Source of the DNA: Cristatella mucedo
Lineage: Eukaryota; Bryozoa; Phylactolaemata; Cristatellidae
Direction of reading: 5' to 3'
Length of the DNA stretch: 64,000 nucleotides
Assembly (NCBI GenBank): GCA_009760855.2
Contig: WPIO01000001.1
Span: 18,565,501 to 18,629,500, forward strand
Of the stretch, positions 1-11,929 are shown one piece after another. How positions within the stretch are numbered: position 1 is the first letter of the stretch; each line of letters begins with the position of its first letter. Both the position numbers and the translations under genes were made by a program. The notes under the pieces are model-generated. The model was not told the DNA's origin and searched no databases. It saw nothing but the letters and a program-made list of their open reading frames with translations.

Positions 1-699
1 CGAGCGAGGCTTAACGCTTGACACAGCTATTAAAATTGCAAACGCCGCCGCAAATCGCGGAAAGGAGCCCAGCTCATCGCCCAACCTCATTTAGACAGCG
101 ACCGCAATTTTGACGAGCTTCGCTATCAGCGTCACACCGAACGGAAGCCCGGCGCTTCTTGCCGGGCTCGCCGGGATCACCAGAGGCGGGACAGTCGGCA
201 CTTGAAAGAAAGCGTGTGGTTTATTTGTTTGACAGTCGGCCACCTTCAGAACGTCTGTCGAATGAAAGGGAAGTCGGCGGGGCTTTTATGACTGAAGGGC
301 AGAGCGCCTAACGGGGCAGATGCAAACTCAGCGGAGCGGAGCGCCGGGAGCCGAATGCCGAACAGGAACTTGACACCGACTTCTTCTGATACCAAAGCTC
401 ATCGCATTGAAGATGAATTGGAAACAATCCAAGCCATCAATGGCCAAGTGCTACCAGCCTACCTTATTAAAGTAGATATTGAGGAACACGACCTCGGAGT
501 CCGACGCGGGTTCGAGCGTATCAACAATTCCAAAAACCGTATGTAAAAACTGTGCTCACAGCTGCCTCTCCAGACAACTTCAGCAGTACTACGCCCAAAT
601 GGGAGTGTGCAAACCCTACAGCCAGTGGGAGCTATGTGGCCTACGGTACGCTACGGATTGATCGCAACACGGCTGCGTCTTTTACGTAGCTTCCGAGCA

Positions 700-1240
700 A
701 GACGTTCCACCACTAGGCATAGATTGGATTGATAACTTATCCTCCACTTCTCTTGTTTCAGCGCATCTCACCGGATGTCCTTCGAGGATGTGTCGGTGCT
801 GGTATGAAAGAACTCGGCACTCTTCAGCAGTTCTCCGGGTAATTTCGCTGGCTTAAGCGCAGCGTTGCATCTTAAACCAGGAACTGGACCTGTGCATCAA
901 AGGCACAGGACTCTGCCTCCTTCGCTATAAGCGAAAAGTGTGAGAAGGAACGTGAACGTGAATGAGAACGTGAACGTGATGGGGCTGGAAAAAGTGATGA
1001 TGTTGTCACTAAAACGCAAACCAGCGCAAACGGGCCACTCCGGTTGTAAAAGTAATTAATCCGACGGGAGTGTTCGTCTGTGTGGTGATTATAAGGACAT
1101 GTTGAATCTTTACTTTATTGTGTACAAGCACAAAATGAAATCTATTGACGATATTCAGAAAAAAATGAAAGGCAAGGTATTGGTCACCAAACTTGATCTG
1201 TCTAGAGCCTTCACTCAGATACCACTAGAGATGTATCTCG
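700..1240 (+). pseudogene. Decayed Ty3/Gypsy retrotransposon pol fragment
   Basis: This stretch is a relic of an LTR-retrotransposon polyprotein. Around 845-945 a frame reads LHLKPGTGPVHQR, like the segment just ahead of the reverse transcriptase in Ty3/Gypsy elements. At 1040-1070 ATPVVKVINPTG is readable, and after a one-base frame change near 1071 the next frame gives RLCGDYK at about 1076-1096. LVTKLDLSRAFTQIPLE follows at about 1180-1230. The RLCGDYK and LDLSRAF blocks are typical of the first part of the Gypsy reverse-transcriptase domain. Stop codons and frame changes separate the blocks. The catalytic YxDD block, RNase H and integrase are absent, and homology stops near 1240. No LTR is visible next to it. 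It is a dead fragment; the family assignment is fairly secure. Confidence 0.75.
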
Positions 1241-1312
1241 GCAATGCCTGACTACAACGCCCGGACAGCGCTCGGGACTGGACGCTTGGGACAGCTTGCC
1301 TCGTGGTTAACA

Positions 1313-1474
1313 AATATAAATACAAATATGCATACATTTAATTCATTTCTAGAGAACTTAATCTCCATTAAGACGCTTCGCGTATGCCACAGGGCTCGAG
1401 CCCACGACCTCGGCCATCAAATCTTGACCTTGGCCGGGGTGAGCAACTACCACTGGGTCAAATGGTCTCGGCTG
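1313..1474 (-). repeat. tRNA-derived SINE, family A
   Basis: Read on the minus strand, a tRNA-like head (box B-like GGGCTCGAGCCC near 1394-1405) is followed by a tail running through AAGCG, AGATTAAGTTCTCT and an AT-rich end at 1313-1340. The same head and tail recur at 6561, 9541, 36491, 42199, 51514 and 55916. The copy is diverged and has an extra segment in the head. Confidence 0.7.
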
Positions 1475-1479
1475 AGGGC

Positions 1480-2600
1480 AAGGAGCGGAAGCGAGCCAGC
1501 ATTGGCTGATGCCCGTGCGAAGCCTAAAGCAATGCGGCCGGCGGCCTGTGGCGGCCCCCCCCGGCATCGACTCGCTCGACGGCGGGCTCGGCGCCCTCGG
1601 CTGCTCCGGCGGCTTCGGAGCGGAGCTAGCTGGTCCGCCGGTAACGAAGCCGCGACGATCGACGCGCGCAGATAGTAAAAAGTAACGCGAGGGAGTGAGT
1701 TAAAGTCAACCGAAGCGCTTCACGACGTTACGAATGGCAGCCGCCGCGAATGGCTGCCTGCGGCACCGCTCCGAAGGCTGAAGCCGCCGGCCTGAGCGCA
1801 GTCGCTCGCAGCCACTGCGGCCAGCTGCGATGCATGCCCTTTGGGCAGATAGCGCCGCGTTCGAGCGCTGCCCCGCTGGAGCAGCTTCCCGCTCTCAGCT
1901 CCCCGCTCTCAGCTCCCCGCTCTCAGCTCCCCGCTCTCAGCTCCCCGCTCTCAGCTCCCCGATCTCAGCTCCCCGCTCTCAGCTCCCCGCTCTCAGCTCC
2001 CCGCTCTCAGCTCCCCGCTCTCAGCTCCCCGCTCTCAGCTCCCCGCTCTCAGCTCCCCGCTCTCAGCTCCCCGCTCTCAGCTCCCCGCTCTCAGCCAGCG
2101 GCGGCAATCGGCTTTCGCCACACCGAGGCCACGATCGACGCGGCCGGCAACCCTGAGGCCCGCCCGTCCGCGACGACTCTGCCAGTGTGGGGCCGATTGC
2201 GAGTCGTCCGCCGGGTGGTCGTCTGCCTCGCTAGTCTCTCACCTCCTCACCCCCCTTCGCCCGGGGAATCCTTGGACGTGCGTAGGGCAGCGAGCGTCGG
2301 GCTGCACGACGCTCAGCCTCGCAGCGTGCTCTCCTCTACGTCAGCTTGGAGTTCGGCTTCATGCAGGCAAGGACCCGCTTTCGCAGCTGTCGCCCAGTCT
2401 GCAAAGTCAACACAATTAGTTAATTAGCCGGCGTTCTTCCTTCTTCTACGGCGCTAGAGGATGGCGGCGCGGTCTTCTGGCGGCCGTATGAGGTCGCAAG
2501 GCGATCCGCTTTCGTGGCTGACAACGCGTCTCTCGGCGCCTCTGCCGCGTGTGGACAGCGCTCGCCAGAGAAACCACCCACGTAAGACACGACGGCGACG
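1480..2600. promoter_or_regulatory. CpG-rich island, no gene recognised
   Basis: GC- and CpG-rich DNA contrasting with AT-rich surroundings. Long open frames cross it (for example 1750-2427 plus), but their length comes from GC content and the 14-bp repeat inside; no domain is recognisable. It could be a promoter or 5' exon region. Confidence 0.35.
1883..2094. repeat. 14-bp minisatellite, about 15 copies
   Basis: The unit AGCTCCCCGCTCTC is repeated head to tail about 15 times with almost no divergence. The first unit starts AGCTTC and one unit (1953-1966) has GATCTC. Because 14 is not a multiple of 3, any translation cycles every three units and gives SQLPALSSPLSAPR in all copies. Near identity suggests recent expansion or slippage. 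Confidence 0.95.
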
Positions 2601-2804
2601 ATCGGAAACAATAGTAATAGTAATAGTAATAAGGGAATAATCAACGGCGCCGAGGCGACCGGTCGCTCGCACGACCGCCTAGCCGAGAGTGTGGATCAGA
2701 GCCGCAGACTCGAAATCGCGGGATTCGGTCTTTTGTGTGTGCTTCAAAATCAAGCCGAGAAAGTGTCACGTCTTACCGAAGGTAGCCCGTGGTTTCAGTG
2801 GTGG

Positions 2805-3146
2805 TGGTGTATGTGCTTTCGTGTGCGCGAGCGTGTGTGTGCATGTGTGTGTGTGTGGGGGGTGTGTGCATGCGGTGTGCATGTATAAGCGCGAGAGCAT
2901 TCGTGAACAAGCGAGAGAGCCAGCTGGCGAAAGAGAGAGCGAGAGAGAACGAGAAAAAACAGTGAGAGAGAGTGTGCGTGTGTGAGAGAGAGAGCGAGAG
3001 AGAGAGAATGTGTGCGTGTGTGAGTGTATGTATGCGTGTGTGCGTGTGTGCGTGCGTGCGTGTGTGTAATAAGATAAGGTGTGTGCGAGAGAGAGAGAGC
3101 GGGAGAGGGAGCGAGCGAGCGAGAGAGAGATAAGATAAGGTGTGTT

Positions 3147-3193
<47 letters not shown>

Positions 3194-3322
3194 GAGACAT
3201 ACAGAGAGTGAGTGATAGGATAAGGTGTGCGAAAGAGATAGTGAGAGAGAAAGGGGGAGGGGAGAGAGAGGGAGGGAGGAGAGAGAGAGAGCGAGAGAGG
3301 AAGAGAGAGAGAGAGCGAGAGA

Positions 3323-3360
<38 letters not shown>

Positions 3361-3435
3361 AAGAGTGAGCGAGAGCGAGAGAGAGAGAGAGAGAGGGAGA
3401 GAGGGAGAGAGGGAGAGAGAAAGAGAGTGAGAGGT
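2805..3435. repeat. Compound GT/GA microsatellite
   Basis: GT/GTGC-rich sequence (2805-3070) passes into GA-rich sequence (3080-3435), with an interspersed motif TAAGATAAGGTGTG that recurs near 3070, 3130 and 3215. Long Ser/Leu or Arg/Glu frames here are artefacts of the repeat. Confidence 0.95.
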
Positions 3436-3744
3436 CGCATGGCTGAGACACGCACAGAACGCTCCTCTTCGATATGCCAAGTCGTGTGGGGGCGGATTCT
3501 GTACATGACGGCCCCGGTTTCGAATCCTACTGGTGGTGAGATTTCTGCCAGTCAATCGATGCTAATCATAATAGGACGGTCGGCAATGCCCGTATGGCGT
3601 TTGATGTGCGAAGTTAATTTGCAGGATGCTCCAAACAACCCCTCACAATGCCATAGGTTCGGCCCAATGCACCTTCGCCAGTGAACTTGGCCGTAGGCAT
3701 TTCCTTTTTTAGCCGGTTGCTACCGGGAGGTCTGCATGCCTCGA

Positions 3745-3797
3745 TTGCTGATTAGAGAGGGAAGGGTGGGAGGTAGGGAGGGAAGGTGGGAGCTAGG

Positions 3798-3830
<33 letters not shown>

Positions 3831-3865
3831 GGGGGGAAAGGACAAAGCGGGAGAGAGGGGAAGGA

Positions 3866-3926
<61 letters not shown>

Positions 3927-4045
3927 AAGGACAACACGGTAGAAATGAGAAGAAAGAAAGAGAGGGTGAGAGAGACAGAGGGAGGCAGAGGGTGGAAGGG
4001 AGGCAGGTAGAAAGGCAGGAGGAGAGAGATGGAGAGATGTAGGGA
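3745..4045. repeat. GA/GGGA-rich microsatellite
   Basis: Purine-rich simple repeat on the plus strand, with pure GA runs at about 3870-3922 flanked by GGAAGG and GGGA variants. A purine-only strand of this kind can form triplex DNA. Confidence 0.95.
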
Positions 4046-4429
4046 CAGCAGTTTTTAGCAGTCGAATTGGCTTGCCACCAGGTAAGCCCGGGCTGCCGGC
4101 GCTCGTGCGGTATTTGCCAGAGCCCGAAAGTTGAGAGTCGCGCGACTTGCCATCAGGCGTTCAGCTCAAAGGGTTTCCATTCCGAAAATGAACCTCTCTC
4201 ACCTGGGAGTGGGAGCTTGAGAGCCTACCCCGGGGAGGTACAATTCCTTTCACTATGCGAAACCCCAGTTAGCGAATTCGGCTGCGCGTGAGGGAGGAAG
4301 GAAGGAGCCGCGACGAGCCGAGAGCGCACTCTGTGCATTTATCCTGCATCGAATCGTGCACATTTTTTGAAGATGACTCGTCGCTTTCTCGGTGACTGCG
4401 GGATCGCATGCACTGCTGCTGCCGGCAGG

Positions 4430-6350
4430 CCGAACCACCGCCCCTCCTCCCCCGCCTCCCCTTCCTCCCGCCGCGCCGCCCCCCCCGCCGCCGCCTCGGG
4501 CAGCAGTTTGATCGAAGAATCGCATTGAAGTAGCGCCGAGCAGCGTCTAGCTGCAATTGGCCTAGCGATTGTAGCGTTCGCCGGCCTGTCCGGACTGTCG
4601 GCGAGAGAAGAGAGACACGCTACGGCGACCGACGGGTGAGCTGACGGCGTCGGTCTCTCGGGCGACAGCGGGCAGCAGCGGGGTGTTGCTCTATCTCGCT
4701 TGTCGGGCCTCTTCGTCGAAACGGGGGCCGCTCGGAGCGAGCGCACTTGCGCAATTGGTGCCCACTCGGAGAACGGTCCAGTCGAACGAGTCGTCGAGTC
4801 CGCCGCGCCCGGCGGTCCGAGCGGAAGAAGAGAAAAGCCTCCGCCCAGGTCCTCGACCTCCGCGACGCGGATACAAACGAGCTCGCGTTCGGCGACGCGG
4901 GCAGCTCGGACGCTCGCTCGGACGCGGGCAGCTCGCTGGAGCATCGACGGTGCTGCTTCCTTCGCGACTCGGAGCTCCGAGCTCCGAGGAGCGGTGAACG
5001 GGAGGAGAGCCGGCCGCCGCCCGAGCGACTGCCCGAGCTGTCAGTAGCGCTTAGCCACAGGCCTCTTCTCTTGTTTTGGCGAGTCTCGCTTTTCCTAGTC
5101 GAATAATGGGCCGCACTCGAGAGTGCGGGACCCAAAATCGGTCGGCGGCGCTTTCCCGCGCCTGCGCCGCCGGGCGAGCGCCAGTTGAGGGACGATCGTC
5201 GAGCCGAAGGGCTCGCGTGCGTTGCAGCGCGCATTGCAGCAGCGCGCTCCCGTCTTCGCCTCCGTTCGCGCGCGCGCGAACCGTCTCCCTCCGCTCTCGC
5301 CCGGTGCGCCGGCCCCGCTCGGTCTCCTCCCGCCGTCGCCGGCATCGAAGCGGCCCTGGCGATCTGCCGGCTCTCGCTGCTCGCCGCCTGCGCGCAAACG
5401 GCGCGTTCGAAGATGTCGCTCTTGCGCACGCTCGCGCGCGCGCGCCCCGGGCGAACTCGGTAGCCAGCGACGCCCGCGAGCGAGGATCGCAGCCGGCGCT
5501 GGCCAAGGACGCTGCACGCAGGCCGATTGACCTTTCGAGCGCCGCCGGGCACCTACGGCCGGCGTTCAGGCTGAACCCGACCTGCCGGCTCCGTTCCGGC
5601 TCCGCTGGCGCGGCACAGGAAGAGTCGAGTCAGCGCCACTTTTCCATCGCGAGGGTAGCGAGCGAACGTGCTCGAAGAAGTTTGCGTCGCCGTTCCGCCG
5701 CCGCGCCGCCTCCCGACGTCGCTTCCTCCGTCCGCTGTATGTACACAGTGTGTCTCGGCCGCCGCGCCCGCCCACCCGCATGCCGGGGTTGCGCCTGTCA
5801 GACAAAGAACAATCAGTGCGACCGCAAAGGCGAGCTGCTTATCGGACGGTGCGGCCTCGGCTGCCGCTCGGCTCGGCATCGCCCTCATCAGTCGGTGCCG
5901 ATAACTGCGGCGGTGACTTTGAGAGGTCGCGCGGCGGGAGGCGACGAGGCTCGCCGGGCTTCGCTCGGACTTGGGGCGCTGCAGCGAGGCGAAGCAGCCG
6001 GCGGCAGGCGCCGCGCGTCTCTAGCAAGAGTGCGAGTTTCTCGGAGGAGCGGACGACACGAGAGCGGCGCGCTGAAGCGTAGCTGCAGCGGCAATGCAGG
6101 AAGCAGCAGACGCTCGCTTGCTCCTCGCCTTCTTCCTGCTAGCTTCCAACGATCTCCGACGGAGACGGTGGATATACGCGCGCACACCGGATATATAGCG
6201 GTGGCCGATAGATATGTAGTGGCGGCCGCTAGAGCCTCGCGGGCCGAGGCTCCAGCGGCCGGCGAGCAAGCGACCGAAGCGACCGAAGCGACCGAAGCGA
6301 CCGCCACAAGGCGCCCTTTGCAAGCCGAGAAAAAGGAGCGGGGCAACTAA
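4430..6350. promoter_or_regulatory. Large CpG island, no gene recognised
   Basis: About 1.9 kb of very GC- and CpG-rich DNA. Overlapping Arg/Ala/Ser-rich frames run on both strands (for example 5076-6350 plus and 4620-5552 minus). This is expected of CpG-rich non-coding DNA, where stop codons are rare; none shows a domain, signal peptide or conserved motif. The best reading is a promoter and first-exon region of a gene whose coding exons lie elsewhere. The direction of transcription cannot be told. Confidence 0.5.
6269..6303. repeat. 9-bp tandem repeat GCGACCGAA, about 4 copies
   Basis: Four near-perfect copies of a 9-bp unit at the edge of the CpG island. Confidence 0.9.
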
Positions 6351-6420
6351 AAGCTCGCTCTGTCGTAAGACGTATTGGCCGTGCAGTTGAAGTGCACAGA
6401 CGCGCTTAGTCGCCTACGGA

Positions 6421-6453
6421 GTGTGTGTGAGAGTGAGAGAGAGAGAGCAGTGA

Positions 6454-6523
<70 letters not shown>

Positions 6524-6557
6524 GCAGTGAAAGAGAGCAGTGAAAGAGAGTGAGAGA
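6421..6557. repeat. GA microsatellite
   Basis: GA-rich simple repeat ending where a family A SINE begins at 6561. A second, longer GA tract starts directly after the SINE, so the SINE probably inserted into a GA tract. Confidence 0.95.
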
Positions 6558-6560
6558 AAA

Positions 6561-6703
6561 GAGCTGGTTTGGTCGAGCGGTCAAGGTGCTCGCCCCGAAC
6601 AAGATCTGGGTGAGGTCTTGGGCTCGAGCCCCAAGGCACATGTAAAGAGCCTGAATAGAGATTAAGTTCTCTTGGGGCGCTATATAAATGGATTATAATT
6701 TTA
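6561..6703 (+). repeat. tRNA-derived SINE, family A
   Basis: The tRNA-like head carries box A-like GGTCGAGCGGTCAAGG (6571-6586) and box B-like GGGCTCGAGCCCC (about 6621-6633). The tail continues ACATGTAAAGAGCCTG, AGATTAAGTTCTCTTGG and GGCGCTATATAAATG, ending in AT-rich sequence. The tail resembles the 3' end of the L2 elements in this window. It lies between two GA tracts. Confidence 0.8.
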
Positions 6704-6706
6704 TAA

Positions 6707-6995
<289 letters not shown>

Positions 6996-7039
6996 AGTGA
7001 GAGTCCTAGGAGGCTACCGCTGTCGTTCGACGTACTAGC

Positions 7040-9530
7040 TCGTAGCTCGGAGGGTGAGAGATGGTGTTCGATGTTTTTGAAGTTTTGATTTGTTTTTTAT
7101 TTTATTTCCCGTACATATTTGCAATGCTTGCCCTCCGCATCCGAAATCAATTCATTTCATTATGTAGGCTCGCTACATTCGTGGCAGTAGACGTTGGCTA
7201 ATTTGCAGACCGAAGCGCGTTTGCAAGCGGACAATGCAGGCTCTACCGGTGGGTCCTGTCAGAAGTTAAGCTCAGTCAGACGTCCTGAACAATCAACCGT
7301 AACAGCTACGCAGTCATTCGCTACCCACTCATTAATTTTAATCAGTTGCATCGAAGATTTCAGATTAGATATGACCTGACTCGTATTGTCCATTCACGGA
7401 GCCACTTGGGGGAGGAGTTCCACAGCGGACATAAAATGGCGAATTTCAGCGAGGACCGGAAATATAATGGCTGCATGTCGCTTCCCCGGGAATCGCGCAG
7501 CGAGGCTAAAATACAAAACAAAGATTTTCCGGGGTGCAGATACTGCAGAGTAAACAGACTCTAGGAGATAAAGTAAGCTCTATACTTCCTTAGACTGAAG
7601 AGGTACGCTAGTCACGAGTGACCAACAACGGTGCCTGAGCAAATTCTTTTTCATCGCTACAAATTTGGTTGCGTCTACTACTGCGGGTCGATGTCTCACA
7701 GCATTTTCAGACAGAATGTGGGACTTTCAGATCGTCGCTGCAACTGACTTGGCCTCTTGCGCGCCGTTGCTTCCCGAACCTACGCGGAGGGAACGCTGTA
7801 AGATTTTACGAACCGAACATTGGACGACGAGGAGCTATTTTATGGACAGTGCGATCGAATGGCTCAGAGGCTGCGAGCGTCTTATAGATCCAATGTCTAA
7901 GGAATAAGTCCGCTCTCTACATTACGCCGCAGCTTTCTCTGCCAATGTGTGACCATCAATGCCGCATCGTCCGCTGCGACGAATTCATACACGATGTCAG
8001 ATTCTCCACTAATGGGCTCAGTTTGACAAGGTAGCCGTGCAACGCTAGAATGCATTGGATAGCTGCAATTTCATTTTTTTTAACCAAATTACGCACTTCT
8101 AAAACTATATTTCTTTACTGGAGTCATTTCTATAGAAGTTCCGCCACTGGACCAGCAAGCTGCTGCAGGAGCGCAGCCGTACGACACGACGATTAAATCT
8201 TGTACAATTTGCATCGCTGTAGACCGAAGTCTTCCCGGTTAGCGGCTGCTTATTTACCGTCTGAACTCAACGGCATTCACCCGTGTCGCTCTCGCACCAA
8301 TGTTTTCCAGTAAAAAAGCATTATCAGCGTCCATAGGTACTACGGGCTAGCGTCCAGCGTTGGCTTGTCATCGCCGTGCCGACCAATGAAAAACGGTGGC
8401 AACCTCCAGAACAGTGACAGCCACGCCGTTATTACTGTCCACTTCTTAAATGCCGTCAAGTTTGATATAGTAAAGTAGCCTTCTTCTTTTAAACGCTCCA
8501 GACTAGCTATCGCTCTCGAATCACAAAGGCTAAATGAAGCAGACCTGCCGGAACGGAGCTTATAATGAACTCGACGTCGGGTTGTCGGGTACTATCTGCT
8601 TATGTGTCTACAGTGCAGGACATGCTCCACAAGCAGGCCTTCGAGGGAAGGCTGAAACAATGCCGCCATTGTACTACATCGTCTGCGGCCAGCGGGCCTG
8701 ATGGGTATTCCAACGTATTTGTGCTGTACAGGTATTCTACGAGAGAGTTGCTGAATAGTTTACGATGAAAATCCTTCGCTAACGCAGATGTTTTTGTTTC
8801 TGATTTAAGCATTAATTGTGTCGTGGCTGGCGCAAGAAAGCTTCGACTAGTGTAGTACCTGGTGCGGCAAGCCAGGCATTCGTATCTTGCGTGGCATGCA
8901 GTTGTAGCAATGGAGCCGAGAAACGTCGGTCTAAACTATGGCTCGCGCTTTACATGCTATTTGGTAAAAATCAATGGTACTGAATGCTCGAAAAACTGCA
9001 ATCGCTGTGTGCTACCTAATCCACCGGTTTCGTGTGAATTTTCAGGTATCCGCATAACAATGCCATAAGATTAGAAGATTAGGCCGTCTCAGAAATTACG
9101 GCTGTTCTCGCAGCAGTTTACCCCAGTAAACTTTGACTGAATTTGGAGAATTGTCGCTGTTTAATGAATAAGCTGTCACTAAGATGTTTTATTTCCGGAA
9201 TATTTGAGTGAATAATATTTATACTTTTTACTTATGAAAATGGTGCACAATGATCTTTGTGAAGCATTAATTGGCCGTATTAGAATATAATAATTGGTTT
9301 GATTATTTCCAGAGCTGTGTGCATCACATAAAGACTTTTTAAAAGCTCTTAAAAACTTTAAGAAATGCTTGAAACTACAAGCTATATTGTCAACCAACCA
9401 TTTGCATCCACAATTTACCTGCTTTTCTGATCTTGAAACATGAGTACAAATGAAGTTAGATGCAGGTCAATGATCAGAATTGTGATAAATGCATTTTGAG
9501 ATTGAAAGATAATGCCTGATGTACGCTGCA
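7040..9530. other. No recognisable feature
   Basis: About 2.5 kb of sequence of mixed composition. I see no open frame longer than about 80 codons, no clear repeat family, no RNA gene and no CpG island. Confidence 0.5.
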
Positions 9531-9540
9531 ACAATCTAAA

Positions 9541-9716
9541 AATAAATAAATACAATTCAATTTTATAGCGCCCCAAGAGAACTCAATCTTCACTCAGGCA
9601 CTTCACATATCATATGCCGTGGGGCTCGAACCCATGACCTTGGTCATTGAATACATTTACGTTGAGCTTGTTCGAGGCGAGCGCCTGAACAACTGGGCCA
9701 AACCAGCGAGGCAGTA
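9541..9716 (-). repeat. tRNA-derived SINE, family A
   Basis: On the minus strand the tRNA-like head ends in GGGTTCGAGCCCC (near 9625) and is followed by GAAGTGCCTGAG, GATTGAGTTCTCTTGGGGC and GCTATAAAATT, then an A/T-rich end. The head contains an extra segment (about 9640-9680) compared with the other copies. Confidence 0.75.
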
Positions 9717-10139
9717 TATGCTGGAAACCTTTAGACAGGCTGCACCAGCTACGGAAGACGAAGGTATACAACAAGCAACAAGTCAACGCTTCAGCATATT
9801 GAGTGGCAAAAGTAGAAAATGAAAGTTTCATTGGAGTGCAGGACTTTAGCTCCAGCGCTGCTCATGCATGTCTCACACGATTGGACGAATCTGTCGAATC
9901 CCAGATCAATGTCCAAAAATGTTATTGTCCATGAAAACCAATATTTTAACGCTGTCATGCAAAGATACTGCCCAGTAATACCAATGGTGAGTTAGAAAAG
10001 CGTTTATCCAAATACTTTTGTAAAAAGAAAACGGATTACGGACTCCGGCGAAGGACCCCCAAGTGGCTGCAGTCCCTGCCGGACTGCAGCCGCTCATCGC
10101 CGTGATCGACATCTCGAATTTGCTTCTTGCACGTCTCTG

Positions 10140-11830
10140 ATGAACTCGTTGCGAAACTTTTCTAGAGCTAGGCCAAAACACATTACCAGTCCTCTAAATC
10201 ATGTCACAACAGTTCTCCATACGATGAGCATAGACCTGTTACTGCTCACCATGACAAAAATATTAAAAATGTCTTCACGATTACTGGTGAAGTCAACTGC
10301 CCCTAAAGCTGGCCATTTTCAGGCTCCTCATTCAAAAGCCTAACCTAGATCGTGAGAATTTAAGTAACTTTTAGTCCAGTCTCCATTTTGTCATTCTTAA
10401 CAATTGCGCTTGAACGAGTAGCGGCTCAGCAGCTAAATGATTGCATCAATTCTTCAAATCCAGCTAGCAAGTTCGTATCGGGATGCAGAGCTAAAAATTC
10501 CACGGAAACTGCTCTACATCGGGTTAACAATGACCTTACGGCACAATTTGAATCTTGATAGAGCCACCGTGCTGAGCCACGCGGATCTATCAGCCACATG
10601 CCGAGCACATTTGCATGAGATAGAATAGGTATTAGTGATACAGCACTATACTGGAGTAGGTCATGCCCTAAGCGAGAAACCTCAGAATGTAAATGTTCAC
10701 TCCTGTACGTCATCTACGGAGCCCTTTATGTACGGGGTCAGGCTTCAGGTTTCGGGCGTAGGCACCATTATTTTTATACTTTGTAGTCTCCCTCTAGCCG
10801 ATGTCATCGCCAAAAGCAACCGTGGCTTTGATATCTACGACGACGGAGCCCATTTCTACCTATCATTCGACCCTTCTAAGCCTCTCGCTACTCATCTTAA
10901 TTCTCGTACGGTCTGCATCTAAGACATTTGCGCTCAGATGGCTACTATATTCCTGAAGCTTTTCGGAGATAAAGCCAACCTAACAGTTATAAATGGAAAA
11001 CCCAGTGTATCATCCGAAAGTTGGTAGACCTAACTCTTAAGATTGTTTCAGACAGCCACGCTCCATCGACGTCTATCCATAACCTAGATGTACTATTCCA
11101 AAATAATTTATAATTCATGGGCACATTTCCTCCACTGCTAAGTTGGCCCACTATCAGTTAATGAACACCCTCGAAATAAGGGTCTCCTTTGATTAGAGGC
11201 TGCTGCCAAACAAGTTCATTGTTTTGCGATATCGTGCCTAAATTCCCTTTATTCCCTTAGTCGTAGGCAGCCGGTGCAAACGTTAGCAGCTCGTATGGGA
11301 TCTCGTCAATGGACGACGCTGCCACATCTGTGCCACCACTGGTTTCTGAGCTTCGCTGGGTCCACATCCATCGAGCCTCGAATCGATTTTAAGATCCTTG
11401 TTCCGTCTTTCAGGTCACTGCACTCTCTTGCATCAGCCATCCTATCCTATCACCTTGCACCTGACATCCTATCATGACCTTTCACCTTGTAAGTCTCAGC
11501 TGAATATGCATCTGTTCCGGTCAGCTTTCCCTTCGCCCCAGTGAACTCTCCTGTTTTTTGATCTGATTTACTTTTAGTGCATACCTTTACATGATTCAGT
11601 GCACATTAATTGCCGGAGTTTTTAATAACCGGTGTCAATGAATGTCTTTATGCTTGCTTTAGCATGCTCGCCTATGCATGATGTTTGTTTGCTTTTGCGT
11701 GCTTTATACAGTGCATGTCACTAACCATTAGGTATTATTTATCTTGCAGCGAGTTAAAAAGCGCCTGGGTAGAGATTGAGTCCTATTAGGAAGCTATGAA
11801 AACGACGTATACTAGTTATTATGCATAATA
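10140..11830 (+). pseudogene. L2/CR1-type non-LTR retrotransposon, decayed copy with RT remnants
   Basis: Pieces of the second open frame of an L2-type LINE occur in order across several frames: the region before the reverse-transcriptase core (10180-10360), the core near 10760-10910 (PLADVIAKSNRGFDIYDDG followed by YLSFDPSKPL), and the C-terminal part (11274-11477, RIDFKILVPSFRSLHSLAS). The catalytic YADD box is replaced by YDDG, so the enzyme is dead. Frame changes and stops are frequent. The 3' end (AAAGCGCCTGG, GAGATTGAGTCCT) lies at 11755-11815. It meets another L2 tail in the opposite orientation at 11827. Confidence 0.8.
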
Positions 11831-11920
11831 ATATAATAATACTAATAGTCAATATAGCGTCCTCAGAGAGCTCAATCTCTTTCTAGGCACTTTACATTAG
11901 CTGTAAAAGAAGCATGATTG
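11827..11920 (-). repeat. L2 3' tail fragment
   Basis: On the minus strand: GTAAAGTGCCTAGAAAGAG, ATTGAGCTCTCTGAGGACGC, then an ATT-rich end. Severely 5'-truncated copy of the L2 family, tail to tail with the plus-strand copy ending at about 11820. Confidence 0.8.
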
Positions 11921-11929
11921 CTGAGAATA

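Noticed and set aside
1750-2427. 225-residue frame with SQLPALSSPLSAPR repeats
   Set aside because: The repeat comes from a 14-bp minisatellite that is open in all frames. Flanking residues show no domain.
2766-3555. Ser/Leu-rich and Arg/Glu-rich frames of 180-260 residues
   Set aside because: They are translations of GA/CT dinucleotide repeats.
3500-3560. Box B-like GGTTTCGAATCCTACTGG, possible SINE
   Set aside because: A single 15-bp match; the family B body and tail are not found around it.
4620-5552. 310-residue open frame on the minus strand
   Set aside because: Same reason: compositional frame in a CpG island, overlapping others, no recognisable motif.
5076-6350. 424-residue open frame on the plus strand in the CpG island
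   Set aside because: The composition is Arg/Ala/Ser/Pro throughout with no domain. Equally long frames run on the other strand and in other frames, as expected in stop-poor CpG-rich DNA.
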